A stretch of 26,569 nucleotides of DNA from CALVJJ01 sp045538425. Its GTDB lineage: Bacteria; Bacillota; Clostridia; Christensenellales; UBA1242. Where the stretch lies: contig JAZSRJ010000067.1 of assembly GCA_045538425.1 (NCBI GenBank), positions 1 to 26,569 on the forward strand, given 5' to 3'. The translations under genes and the position numbers were made by a program. This document shows positions 15,852 to 22,854 of the stretch, in pieces. The notes under the pieces were generated by a model, which worked only from the letters and a program-made list of their open reading frames with translations, was not told the DNA's origin and made no database searches. Within the stretch, counting starts at the first letter, position 1. The number at the start of each line of letters is the position of its first letter.

Positions 15852-16121
15852 ATGAAACAAGATAATAGTCAACAACTCACAAAACTAGGGAAAAAGATAT
15901 CCATAGTCAATATTATATTTTATATCGCATTAGTACCACTTGCTATACTCAACCTATTCAGTGCACTGCTAAAACTACCTGACACTAGCCGCATCATTTT
16001 ATCGGCAATTGTTATTTTGCTGGATATCGCAGAGTTGGTATTGCTTTGCTTACTGAACCATTACCAACACCAATTAAGACACCATCTTGATGATGACACA
16101 GATAAAGACATAAAAAAATAA
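15852..16121 (+). CDS. Small two-helix membrane protein, function unknown
   Basis: An 89-residue protein with two transmembrane helices (about 18-37 and 46-67), a polar N-terminus (KQDNSQQLTKLGKK) and a charged cytosolic tail with a His/Asp-rich run (HHLDDDTDKD) that might bind metal. AAGGA lies five bases before the ATG. It is followed at once by a bidirectional terminator shared with the glycosyltransferase gene. I do not recognise a family. Confidence 0.7.
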   Translation: MKQDNSQQLTKLGKKISIVNIIFYIALVPLAILNLFSALLKLPDTSRIILSAIVILLDIAELVLLCLLNHYQHQLRHHLDDDTDKDIKK

Positions 16122-16140
16122 GGCTTGCGCCTTATTTTTT
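16113..16140. terminator. Bidirectional terminator between convergent genes
   Basis: AAAAAATAAGGC (16113-16124) pairs with GCCTTATTTTTT (16129-16140), loop TTGC. Both stop codons lie in the stem. Confidence 0.9.
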
Positions 16141-17592
16141 TAACATCATGACAACACTCAACGTATAAGATTTTGTATTGTCTTTGTAATATCGATAACT
16201 ATATGTCTTATAATACGTATAATACTCTCCAATCCAACTCTCTTCGTCATAAGCCTCTTTGTCTACAATCAAAATATCTACTTGTTGCTCTGTTATATAC
16301 GAACGGAATGCCTCATACATCGCAGGAAAATCTTCTTCATTATAGACATTTTGCGCAAAGTGTTTTACATCAGGAACAATCCCCGCTACGTTATAAAACC
16401 CAAAATCCCAAAGTTTGTAACAGAACATACTTGGATCTTCATAATCCAATTGTTGGATATCTTTTGCAATTGCAAATTGCATATAATCTTCTTTTTTATT
16501 GAACATTTCTATCGTTGGATTGCCAACGAACAGGGTCAAAGCAACCAAAATAACCGTTGCACTAATCAATACAGCCTTTTTCGCAAGCACTGGCCATTTT
16601 GTCAAAATCCATTCAATAAAATATCCACATCCAACAATACAATACATGGTGAGTGGTAAGAAATAATACGAAAAATTACCCGTAAACAGCATCACAACTA
16701 GATGACTTAAGAATAGCGACATATACCATTTGTTGTGTCGAGCTGCTACCACACCCCAAATCATAAAGAAGGCACAAGCAATCCCACCTACAAAGACATA
16801 AAAATATGGCAACAGGAAATGTCCTTTTGGACCATACAAGAAAATATTGTCATAAAAATAGACCATCAAAAAATCTTTGAGCGCATTACATTTTGCAAAA
16901 TAAATCACAAACGGAACAATACTCACAACCATTCCTAGCGCTACCCAAAGCATCTCAATAAAAAACTTCCAACGTTTTTCTTTGATGCATTTGATCAAAA
17001 GCAATATAAGAATAATACCCGGCAAGACAATCATGGTGAATTTTATTAAAATCAACGCACCAATACAGATACCCCAAATAATCGCTCTACCAACACGGAA
17101 ATATTGACCATCTAAATATTCTAAGAAGGTATACAGCATATACGCAAATATTGGCAAACAATATTCTTCTACTGCACCACCCCCAACAACGAAGAAGATG
17201 CTGGTACAGGTTAGAAAACAAACAAGTACAATAGAAAACAAGGTAGTTTTTAGTGAAAAATACTTACTCAAAATCTTATATGTAAAATACAAGAAAATGG
17301 TCATGCACAAAACTTCTAGCAAAAAGACATTGTGGTACACATTGCCAAAACTACATAGAATGGCAAATATATAATAAACAATTGGTCCTTTTTGTTCAAA
17401 AAGATCTCTATAAGGTACTTTACCTTCCAGTATTCCATTCCCCATTGTTATGTACCAATTGACATCTTGGTTGTCATTGAATGCATATAAAAAAGAATTG
17501 GCGGAACACACTAATAGGATGACAAATGCTGTTAGCAAACATATTAGCCAGACATATCCTGTGTGTATTTTTTGTGTCTTTTGTCCTTCCAT
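16132..17592 (-). CDS. Polytopic GT39/ArnT-like glycosyltransferase
   Basis: A 486-residue integral membrane protein with about ten to eleven helices in the first 370 residues and a soluble extracytoplasmic C-terminal part of about 110 residues. The first extracytoplasmic loop carries acidic residues (FNDNQDVNWYITMGNGIL) and the stretch GKVPYRDLFEQKGPIVYYIFAI, which is typical of the GT39/GT-C superfamily that moves a sugar from a polyprenyl-phosphate donor to a lipid or protein acceptor outside the membrane. Donor and acceptor are unknown. GAGGG precedes the ATG, and a TTGATT/TATAAT promoter lies upstream. It stands alone rather than in a polysaccharide cluster; galU in the same region may contribute sugar nucleotides, but that link is only a guess. 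Confidence 0.8.
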   Translation of the reverse strand: MEGQKTQKIHTGYVWLICLLTAFVILLVCSANSFLYAFNDNQDVNWYITMGNGILEGKVPYRDLFEQKGPIVYYIFAILCSFGNVYHNVFLLEVLCMTIFLYFTYKILSKYFSLKTTLFSIVLVCFLTCTSIFFVVGGGAVEEYCLPIFAYMLYTFLEYLDGQYFRVGRAIIWGICIGALILIKFTMIVLPGIILILLLIKCIKEKRWKFFIEMLWVALGMVVSIVPFVIYFAKCNALKDFLMVYFYDNIFLYGPKGHFLLPYFYVFVGGIACAFFMIWGVVAARHNKWYMSLFLSHLVVMLFTGNFSYYFLPLTMYCIVGCGYFIEWILTKWPVLAKKAVLISATVILVALTLFVGNPTIEMFNKKEDYMQFAIAKDIQQLDYEDPSMFCYKLWDFGFYNVAGIVPDVKHFAQNVYNEEDFPAMYEAFRSYITEQQVDILIVDKEAYDEESWIGEYYTYYKTYSYRYYKDNTKSYTLSVVMMLKK

Positions 17593-17633
17593 TTTACATC
17601 CCTCTATTTTATCTTTTCATTCGTTATATTTTC

Positions 17634-17662
17634 ATTATACCAAAGAGCAACAGCTTAATCAA
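17634..17662 (-). promoter_or_regulatory. Promoter of the glycosyltransferase gene
   Basis: TTGATT (17662-17657), 17-base spacer, TATAAT (17639-17634) on the minus strand. The -35 abuts the terminator of the upstream operon. Confidence 0.75.
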
Positions 17663-17663
17663 A

Positions 17664-17689
17664 CAAAAAAAGGGGATTGTTCCCCTTTT
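17664..17689 (-). terminator. Intrinsic terminator of the paralogous membrane-protein operon
   Basis: AAAAGGGGA (17668-17676) pairs with TCCCCTTTT (17681-17689), loop TTGT. On the minus strand the stem is followed by a T-tract. Confidence 0.85.
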
Positions 17690-17693
17690 CGTC

Positions 17694-18152
17694 TTAGTTT
17701 TGCAATTGGTGATTGCCACTCCTGTTATATCTAATCCAATTGATCAATATAAGAAGGAAACAAATCAAATTGATCAACACTTCTAGACAAGTACCAATCC
17801 AAACCATAGGACTTGCTGTCATAATGCCCAAACCAACTGACGTCATCACGGTCACGCCCAAAAGCGCCAGCATGGTGATCAACCATTTTCCACTTGTCAA
17901 CAATTTTTCTTCATTGCGACTTCTCTTAACCAGTATCACAATAGACAAAATGGTGACCAGCAAAGACAATATTGTCATCAGTAGTGCAAGCCCTACAATC
18001 ATTCTAATCTCCCAGATTGCCGAACCTCCTAATGCTTCACCAACTCCCATGGTTATATAGAATATGAATGTTCCAAATCCATAGACTCCTGTCGCTATCA
18101 ATCCAAATATAATAGATACAATGCTTGCCGTTTTGATTCCCTTTGTTTTCAT
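17694..18152 (-). CDS. Four-helix membrane protein, paralogue of the next gene
   Basis: A 152-residue protein with four predicted transmembrane helices (about 10-33, 48-72, 86-110, 118-141) and a short polar C-terminus. It begins MKTKGIKTASIVSIIFG, matching the N-terminus of its neighbour (MKTKWTKWASMASIFFA). Both have a basic cytosolic loop after helix 2 (VKRSRNEEKLL here). GGGGGG lies seven bases before the ATG. It starts 20 bases after the neighbour's stop, so they form a two-gene operon. No function is recognised; related tandem membrane proteins are common conserved hypotheticals in Firmicutes. Confidence 0.72.
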   Translation of the reverse strand: MKTKGIKTASIVSIIFGLIATGVYGFGTFIFYITMGVGEALGGSAIWEIRMIVGLALLMTILSLLVTILSIVILVKRSRNEEKLLTSGKWLITMLALLGVTVMTSVGLGIMTASPMVWIGTCLEVLINLICFLLILINWIRYNRSGNHQLQN

Positions 18153-18172
18153 AAAATTTCCCCCCTAACCAA

Positions 18173-18622
18173 TTATTTGTTTCGTGCTGCTTTGTTCAAA
18201 ACTTTTGTGTTATAGATACGATCTACCCCTACACAGCAAAGCAAAACAAAATACAACAACAAATATAAACCAATTTCAAAAAAGACAACAGATGTTCGCA
18301 CTTTACATAGGATGACTATATTGAGTATCATCAAAATACCCCATGTCCATGCTTGCATATTGAGATTGGTCTTTTTGCTATACAACACAGCCGGTTTTCT
18401 ATCTGCCCTCACCATCACAATCATTGCCATAAGAATAGACCAAAAAGATAATACAATCAAAGCGATCATGATCAACGTAAACAGATACGCATCCCCTATC
18501 CCAAATTGTTGTTGTCGTACCGCACCCAACAACTTATAGATCCCAATAAAACTCATCACGATTGTGTATAGAGCAAAGAATATAGAGGCCATAGATGCCC
18601 ACTTTGTCCATTTTGTTTTCAT
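18173..18622 (-). CDS. Four-helix membrane protein, first of the paralogous pair
   Basis: A 149-residue protein with four predicted helices (about 9-28, 42-66, 87-106, 113-131) and a basic loop after helix 2 (VRADRKPAVLYSKK). Shared layout and the MKTK N-terminus identify it as a duplicate of the downstream gene, although sequence identity is low elsewhere. I take the ATG at 18622 with GGGAGG directly upstream. An in-frame ATG at 18634 also has an RBS-like AAGGA but would add four residues absent from the paralogue. An extended -10 promoter lies upstream. Confidence 0.72.
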   Translation of the reverse strand: MKTKWTKWASMASIFFALYTIVMSFIGIYKLLGAVRQQQFGIGDAYLFTLIMIALIVLSFWSILMAMIVMVRADRKPAVLYSKKTNLNMQAWTWGILMILNIVILCKVRTSVVFFEIGLYLLLYFVLLCCVGVDRIYNTKVLNKAARNK

Positions 18623-18655
18623 ACTCCCTCCCATATTTTTTCCTTATCCACCCTC

Positions 18656-18664
18656 ATTATAACA
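18656..18664 (-). promoter_or_regulatory. Extended -10 promoter of the paralogous pair
   Basis: TGT (18664-18662) directly before TATAAT (18661-18656) on the minus strand, with no good -35. Confidence 0.6.
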
Positions 18665-18692
18665 CAATCCCCCCAATTTCCTAATCAATTGA

Positions 18693-18722
18693 TACAAAAA
18701 AAATACACCGATTGGTGTATTT
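18693..18722 (-). terminator. Intrinsic terminator downstream of the TGase-like/HD/FRG operon
   Basis: AAATACACC (18701-18709) pairs with GGTGTATTT (18714-18722), loop GATT, with a T-tract on the minus strand. It lies 172 bases beyond the FRG stop codon, unlike the other terminators here, which overlap stop codons. The intervening bases are AT-rich with no gene seen. Confidence 0.82.
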
Positions 18723-18894
18723 AATCTCCAACTTTCTTAAAATTTGCGTATAGCAATTAGACATATTGTTATAATTATTATTAAAAATAATCAAATCATT
18801 TACCCACCGCTTTCATTTGTTGATCCATACTAAAATAACAATATTCTTTTGTAAATTAGTCATAATCCACATACATTAAATTAAATATTTTTTA

Positions 18895-19797
18895 TTAATG
18901 TATTTTATTCTTAAATTTATTAACTATTCCTCTACATTTAATATCTGTATTATCACAAAACAAAGCAGCTTCAGTAATGCCACATAAACTTAGTTGGTTC
19001 AAAATCTCTTTTTTGTTTTCTTTAGGAATTATTATCCGCCCTTTAATCATAGGTGAATCTTTTTCCAATTTTTCAATAAGAGAAACAAAATATTTCTTTT
19101 CACCTTCTTTTATAATTTTATTAGGAAATAATATATATCTCCCCCCTTGCACTTGTTGTCTTAGCGTACGAATTGGAGCGTATACAATTTGAGGATTCTT
19201 CCAACATTCTTCCACCCAACAGCTTTTATCTTCATCTGTTTTATCACAGATTTTACACGAATTTAAGTGTTCCAAAAAGTATGGTTGATTCAAAGCACTA
19301 TCATAAAATAATTCTAAAGGACGTAAACTTGATCCTCCAATTAATCGATAAGAGTCTGCAACTGCTTGAATAATAGGATAACTTGCCACATCCAATTCAT
19401 TATGCACAAAAATTATTACTTCTCCATCTTGATCTTCCTTAATACATGCAAAATATAATGCTACAAAAGCATTTTCTGTAATATCCAGCAATCTTGTAGG
19501 TATTCCATAGTGTTGCAATAATGCTAGTTTTTCAAGGGGTGACATATTATTCTGTAACATATCCGGCAGAATATATTGTGCCATTTCTATTAAATTACGT
19601 TCTTCATTAAATATTGTGATATCTGTAGCACTTTTTCTATTTCTAGCTAAAGAAGGTAAAATCTCATAATTTTTATCCTCATGTCCTCTAAATAGCATAA
19701 TTTCATTTTTATTAGTTTTATTATTTATTAGAGCATCTTTTATCTTCACAATTTCTTTTATAAAATCATATAACGTATCCACTTTAATTTCTTGCAT
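18895..19797 (-). CDS. FRG-domain protein
   Basis: A 300-residue soluble protein with an FRG domain (PF08867). The name-giving motif is in MLFRGHEDKNYEILPSLAR (about 37-55), and the second family hallmark is LLQHYGIPTRLLDITENAFVALYFAC (about 93-118), both well conserved. Biochemical activity of the domain is not established; FRG proteins are often found in accessory and phage-defence-like contexts. A Cys cluster (C-K-I-C and two further Cys, about 189-206) follows. The start at 19797 is preferred over 19812 because GGAG lies seven bases upstream. The gene overlaps the HD gene end by 14 bases and its codons are visibly more AT-rich than its neighbours, suggesting later acquisition. Confidence 0.85.
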   Translation of the reverse strand: MQEIKVDTLYDFIKEIVKIKDALINNKTNKNEIMLFRGHEDKNYEILPSLARNRKSATDITIFNEERNLIEMAQYILPDMLQNNMSPLEKLALLQHYGIPTRLLDITENAFVALYFACIKEDQDGEVIIFVHNELDVASYPIIQAVADSYRLIGGSSLRPLELFYDSALNQPYFLEHLNSCKICDKTDEDKSCWVEECWKNPQIVYAPIRTLRQQVQGGRYILFPNKIIKEGEKKYFVSLIEKLEKDSPMIKGRIIIPKENKKEILNQLSLCGITEAALFCDNTDIKCRGIVNKFKNKIH

Positions 19798-20503
19798 AAT
19801 ATATCTCCTCATTTTTTACATCATTATCTAGACAAAGATTGTCCAACATGGCTGCCATCACATCGATTTTTTCTAAAGATGGTTTGGTCATTGCTGGATT
19901 TTGTGCTAAATTATCTGCACGTCCCACCAATAACAAATATTGCATCAAAACTTTTCCATCTCCTACTTGATCCAACTGATCTATTTGTTGTTTTAGATAT
20001 TCTTCATCAAGCACTCTATGATGCGCATTGCCGTCATTGGTTAGTGTCACAAACATAAAGATATCGTGCATATCAATTAATTTTTTGATCTGTTCTTTTT
20101 CTTCTCGCCCAAATCCAAAAGAAGAAAGTACTCTGTCGGCAATTTTAACCCCAGCAACATTGTGATTGAAAAAACTATCTACTTCTCTTTTATACAACTT
20201 AGAATATCTTCGCAAGTAACATTGTGGTTTGCCAATATCATGCAAAAACATAGTATAAGCAAGCATTCTTCGTGTTTCCTGATCTAATTGCACACTTTGT
20301 CTATTGATCGCCTCAACTGAATGCAAAATATGATCTAGACAATGATAAATATGCCATGGATTGTCTTGCTTGAGGTTTTTGCACTCTTCCACCTCTGGCA
20401 AAATCTCCAACAACCAAGAATGAAACCCTTCTTGATCATACGACTTATAAAAATCTTTTACTACCTCTTTAGATAACAATATCTCATCCAATCTTTCCTT
20501 CAT
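19784..20503 (-). CDS. HD-domain phosphohydrolase-like protein
   Basis: A 239-residue HD-superfamily protein. The metal ligands are H in HCLDHILH (about 54-61), the adjacent H-D in MFLHDIGKPQC (about 92-93), H in FFNHNVAG, H in DMHDIF and the late D in GRADNLAQNP, i.e. the full H-HD-H-H-D set of active HD hydrolases. HDIG-KP resembles the HD domains of tRNA nucleotidyltransferases and nucleotide phosphohydrolases. The substrate is unknown. It starts 15 bases after the upstream stop, and its last codons (NEEIYYARN) also carry the RBS of the FRG gene, so that tail may have been reshaped when FRG arrived. Confidence 0.87.
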   Translation of the reverse strand: MKERLDEILLSKEVVKDFYKSYDQEGFHSWLLEILPEVEECKNLKQDNPWHIYHCLDHILHSVEAINRQSVQLDQETRRMLAYTMFLHDIGKPQCYLRRYSKLYKREVDSFFNHNVAGVKIADRVLSSFGFGREEKEQIKKLIDMHDIFMFVTLTNDGNAHHRVLDEEYLKQQIDQLDQVGDGKVLMQYLLLVGRADNLAQNPAMTKPSLEKIDVMAAMLDNLCLDNDVKNEEIYYARN

Positions 20504-20518
20504 TGGGGTTTCTCCTTT

Positions 20519-21328
20519 TTAACGTTTGCATGCAGAAACATCTTCTGTTGTCTTTTCTAATTGGTTGGGAGCATAGATCCCAGGTGTTGTAACACTCATT
20601 ACTTGTAATCCTTTCCCAGACACCAAATCCTCTATACAATCTTTCTCCAACATACAAAAATTGCGTAATGCAAGATCATACAATCGAAACTTTCCATCGT
20701 ATTCCACAATAGTAAAATTGTGGCTATCATGTTGGTACTGCTCCCCCACAGTTTCGAAATGACTGTTGAGAGAAAAACAAAAATAAGATGTTTTCCCCGT
20801 CATCAACCATAAGTTGTGTGTAATCGCTGCATATTCTGTACAATGAAATGTATTTTTTCCTTTTTGCTCCTTAATGGATGGAAGAATATACTCATCTTGA
20901 TCATTCATAACAAACGCTGTCAATTGACTGCGCAACGCCTTATCGCTTCCTACCCCACCATTGTACTCTACACAAGTTGTTTTGATAGCATGATGAATAA
21001 GCGCACCATCCACCATTTTGTTGTCCACATTGGCTTCCACCAATGTTTTTAGATGATGAAAAAACATATAATATAATTGGTAATCATCTAGATAAAACCC
21101 ATTTCCACGGCCTGTTTCTACCACCTCTTTAGGTCCAATAAACCCATTTTCTTGTGCATTTTCCACGAGCACCGCAATCAATTTATCCACCATTTGGTTG
21201 CGTTTTGTTTCATCCTTTTCTCTAACAATATCTTTCCATGCGTCTTGCACTTGTTGTTCTTTTCCATATCTCACTCTTACGTCAGCAAGTTGAATAGGCA
21301 ACCCATCTTTTGAATAATATTTTTCCAT
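20519..21328 (-). CDS. Transglutaminase-like protein, first gene of the HD/FRG operon
   Basis: A 269-residue cytosolic protein not readily named. The C-terminal half has an ordered Cys-His-Asp arrangement like the transglutaminase/protease fold: FHCTEYAAITHNLWLMTG (Cys-163 at the head of a helix), HDSHNFTIVEYDGKFRLYDLA (His-203 on a strand and Asp-218 on the next). The spacing of about 40 residues between Cys and His and 15 to Asp is typical of that superfamily. The N-terminal half is helical and charged. No signal peptide is present, unlike many secreted transglutaminase-like proteins. AGGAG precedes the ATG and a near-ideal promoter drives the operon. The enzymatic call is inference from motif order; it could be an inactive homologue. 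Confidence 0.6.
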   Translation of the reverse strand: MEKYYSKDGLPIQLADVRVRYGKEQQVQDAWKDIVREKDETKRNQMVDKLIAVLVENAQENGFIGPKEVVETGRGNGFYLDDYQLYYMFFHHLKTLVEANVDNKMVDGALIHHAIKTTCVEYNGGVGSDKALRSQLTAFVMNDQDEYILPSIKEQKGKNTFHCTEYAAITHNLWLMTGKTSYFCFSLNSHFETVGEQYQHDSHNFTIVEYDGKFRLYDLALRNFCMLEKDCIEDLVSGKGLQVMSVTTPGIYAPNQLEKTTEDVSACKR

Positions 21329-21345
21329 GTTGTTCTCCTACTTGA

Positions 21346-21374
21346 AGTATAGCATGCTTTCCATAAAATTGCAA
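21346..21374 (-). promoter_or_regulatory. Promoter of the TGase-like/HD/FRG operon
   Basis: TTGCAA (21374-21369), 17-base spacer ending TGC, TATACT (21351-21346) on the minus strand: both a -35 and an extended -10. Confidence 0.85.
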
Positions 21375-21445
21375 TATTTTCTAATCATACCCTACTATGA
21401 CCAGACAAATCCCCCAAAACACTTTGGTAGACTCCTACTATTTTT

Positions 21446-21474
21446 TTGCCATTTTCTAAATTATATGGTATACT
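21446..21474 (+). promoter_or_regulatory. Promoter of the interrupted tRNA gene
   Basis: TTGCCA (21446-21451), 17-base spacer, TATACT (21469-21474). No coding frame with an RBS follows; the first recognisable feature is the tRNA half at 21608. The leader between them (about 130 bases) shows only a small hairpin (GCAC, CAAA, GTGC near 21570). Confidence 0.65.
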
Positions 21475-21607
21475 ACTATAGTAGAAAAACAACTTCGTCC
21501 ATTTATTCTTCTCTTGTCTCGCACCATCTTACAATCACCTACACAACACAAAACACACTCAACCTCGATTTGCACCAAAGTGCGCCAAAACCAAAAAAAT
21601 AAATCAC

Positions 21608-21639
21608 GCAGCCGTAGCTCAGCTGGATAGAGCAATCGC
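21608..21639 (+). tRNA. 5' half of a tRNA gene, interrupted in the anticodon arm
   Basis: GCAGCCG (acceptor 5' strand) is followed by TA, the D-stem GCTC/GAGC around the canonical loop AGCTGGATA, A26 and the putative anticodon-stem strand ATCGC. Everything up to position 31 is standard, but the next bases (AGAAGAG) are not an anticodon loop, lack T33, and no GCGAT follows. A matching acceptor CGGCTGC is absent downstream; the nearest approach is CCGGCT near 21705. I therefore read it as the left part of a tRNA split or eroded by site-specific integration. Anticodon identity cannot be given. A reader should not count it as a functional tRNA. Confidence 0.65.
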
Positions 21640-21718
21640 AGAAGAGTGTTCACATACTAAAAAGAAACGAACCGACTAAACTCTTGAATTTATCAGGGTT
21701 TTGGCCGGCTCTTTTTGT

Positions 21719-21738
21719 AATCCCAAGTAGGGGCACCA
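21719..21738 (+). other. tRNA-3'-end-like 20-mer, candidate attachment core
   Basis: AATCCC followed by AAGTAGGGGCACCA resembles the T-loop 3' side, acceptor strand and CCA of a tRNA, but the partner strands are missing and it does not match the acceptor at 21608. Such fragments are common at attachment sites of tRNA-targeting integrases. A weak hairpin (ACTCT around 21680 with AGGGT around 21697) and GCCGGC lie just before it. Confidence 0.4.
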
Positions 21739-21755
21739 CAATGTTTTATAAATTT

Positions 21756-21776
21756 TTCCTACGAAGTTCCTACGAA
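21756..21776 (+). repeat. Tandem 10-base direct repeat, candidate recombinase arm sites
   Basis: TTCCTACGAA occurs at 21756-21765 and again at 21767-21776, an 11-base period, about one helical turn. It is 18 bases from the tRNA-like 20-mer, the place where tyrosine integrases have arm-type sites. The rest of the gap to 21894 is AT-rich with nothing else recognised. Confidence 0.55.
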
Positions 21777-21894
21777 TCTTTAACTTGCTTAATTTTATTT
21801 GTTTTTACCTAAAATTTATAAATTTACGTATGATATTTTTCATTTATCTCAAAAAAAGAGGCAATGAGATTTTTTTAAAAATTGTGAAAAAACG

Positions 21895-21913
21895 AAACAT
21901 TTTTAAAATGTTT
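21895..21913. promoter_or_regulatory. Perfect 19-base palindrome, candidate operator of the lipoprotein gene
   Basis: AAACATTTT (21895-21903), central T, AAAATGTTT (21905-21913): nine-base arms with no mismatch. It fills the -35/spacer region directly upstream of the extended -10 at 21915, where a repressor or activator would bind. Confidence 0.6.
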
Positions 21914-21914
21914 G

Positions 21915-21923
21915 TGCTATACT
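21915..21923 (+). promoter_or_regulatory. Extended -10 promoter of the lipoprotein gene
   Basis: TGC directly before TATACT; the -35 position is occupied by the palindrome. Confidence 0.65.
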
Positions 21924-21964
21924 GAATATATCATATAGTATATATGTAGAATTTAGGAGGTTTT

Positions 21965-22732
21965 ATGAAAAAGAAATTATTAAGTTTTATATTTGCATTA
22001 TGTTTAATAATCCCTTGTGGAATTATGTTAACTGCCTGTGGTAAAGACCCAGACGAACCATCACCAGAAAATGCTGTATCCGTTACCATTGATTTTTCAA
22101 TGCGTGATGATATTACATTTAGTGATGCTTGGGAAATTAATGAACAAACAAATACTTATACTATAACCTATGGCGATGATTCATGGTCAGATGATTTATT
22201 TAAAGTTGTTGCCACAACAGAAAATGGAGATACAAGAACATTACAACAAGCAACCGAACAAAATCCTGCTGGATATAAAATTGCCACCAACATACCTGAC
22301 CAATCAACATGGGTAAGTTCATATATTCCTGCCGGAACTTATACTTTCAAATTGTATTGTGATGCTTTCAATAATGGCATATACAAGACAGAAGCTTGTG
22401 AAGGTGAAACATACACTATTATAGTCAATAAAAAGACACTTGATTTTTCAGAATATGGCTCTTTCTGGAATCGTAATGAAAAAGACCCAACCGGTTCGCA
22501 AAGTATTTTTGATTATACCGATGAAGAAATCTCAGTTGACTTTTTTCCGATTTTTTCTACATTAGAAGGCATTTTCAATTTTGAAAAAGATTATAGTGCT
22601 GGTTCGGTTTGGAGTGCAACCGATGTTGGTAATTATGTTACAAAAATCAAATATGATATTGATGAAAATAATTATAATTACATTGGTCTTCCTGACAAAG
22701 AATTTCACTGGTCAATTATTGAAGCTAACTAA
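21965..22732 (+). CDS. Secreted lipoprotein of unknown function
   Basis: A 255-residue exported lipoprotein. The signal peptide runs from MKKK through a hydrophobic core to the lipobox LTAC-G, so Cys-25 would be lipidated. The mature part starts with an acidic linker (GKDPDEPSPEN) and continues as beta-rich sequence with two possible immunoglobulin-like units (about 37-160 ending TYTIIVNKK, and 165-255), rich in Tyr, Trp, Asp and Asn. AGGAGG lies just before the ATG. The gene has its own promoter, a palindromic operator and a strong terminator, so it is an independently regulated unit at the island's left edge. Ligand and role are unknown; an Ig-like surface or exclusion protein is one possibility. 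Confidence 0.78.
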   Translation: MKKKLLSFIFALCLIIPCGIMLTACGKDPDEPSPENAVSVTIDFSMRDDITFSDAWEINEQTNTYTITYGDDSWSDDLFKVVATTENGDTRTLQQATEQNPAGYKIATNIPDQSTWVSSYIPAGTYTFKLYCDAFNNGIYKTEACEGETYTIIVNKKTLDFSEYGSFWNRNEKDPTGSQSIFDYTDEEISVDFFPIFSTLEGIFNFEKDYSAGSVWSATDVGNYVTKIKYDIDENNYNYIGLPDKEFHWSIIEAN

Positions 22733-22761
22733 TACTAAGTTTATACGATTGCTATATATCA

Positions 22762-22800
22762 AACCTATTAGGAGCATCCTAGTAGGTTTTTTGTTTTTTG
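22762..22800 (+). terminator. Strong intrinsic terminator of the lipoprotein gene
   Basis: A 13-base stem (AAACCTATTAGGA, 22762-22774, with TCCTAGTAGGTTT, 22778-22790, one T-G pair), loop GCA, then TTTGTTTTTT. Confidence 0.9.
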
Positions 22801-22806
22801 AAAAAT

Positions 22807-22838
22807 AAAAGGATGGCTAAAAACCATCCTTTTTTAAT
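22807..22838 (-). terminator. Second terminator, probably for leftward transcription
   Basis: AAAAGGATGG (22807-22816) pairs with CCATCCTTTT (22824-22833), loop CTAAAAA, with U-tracts on both strands. It follows, on the minus strand, the tRNA-3'-half-like sequence at 22898-22855. Confidence 0.8.
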
Positions 22839-22854
22839 GAATAAAATTTTCACT

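Noticed and set aside
21608..21738. A complete tRNA with an intron
   Set aside because: The two ends do not pair (GCAGCCG against TAGGGGC), the anticodon stem has no partner and the gap has no intron-like fold.
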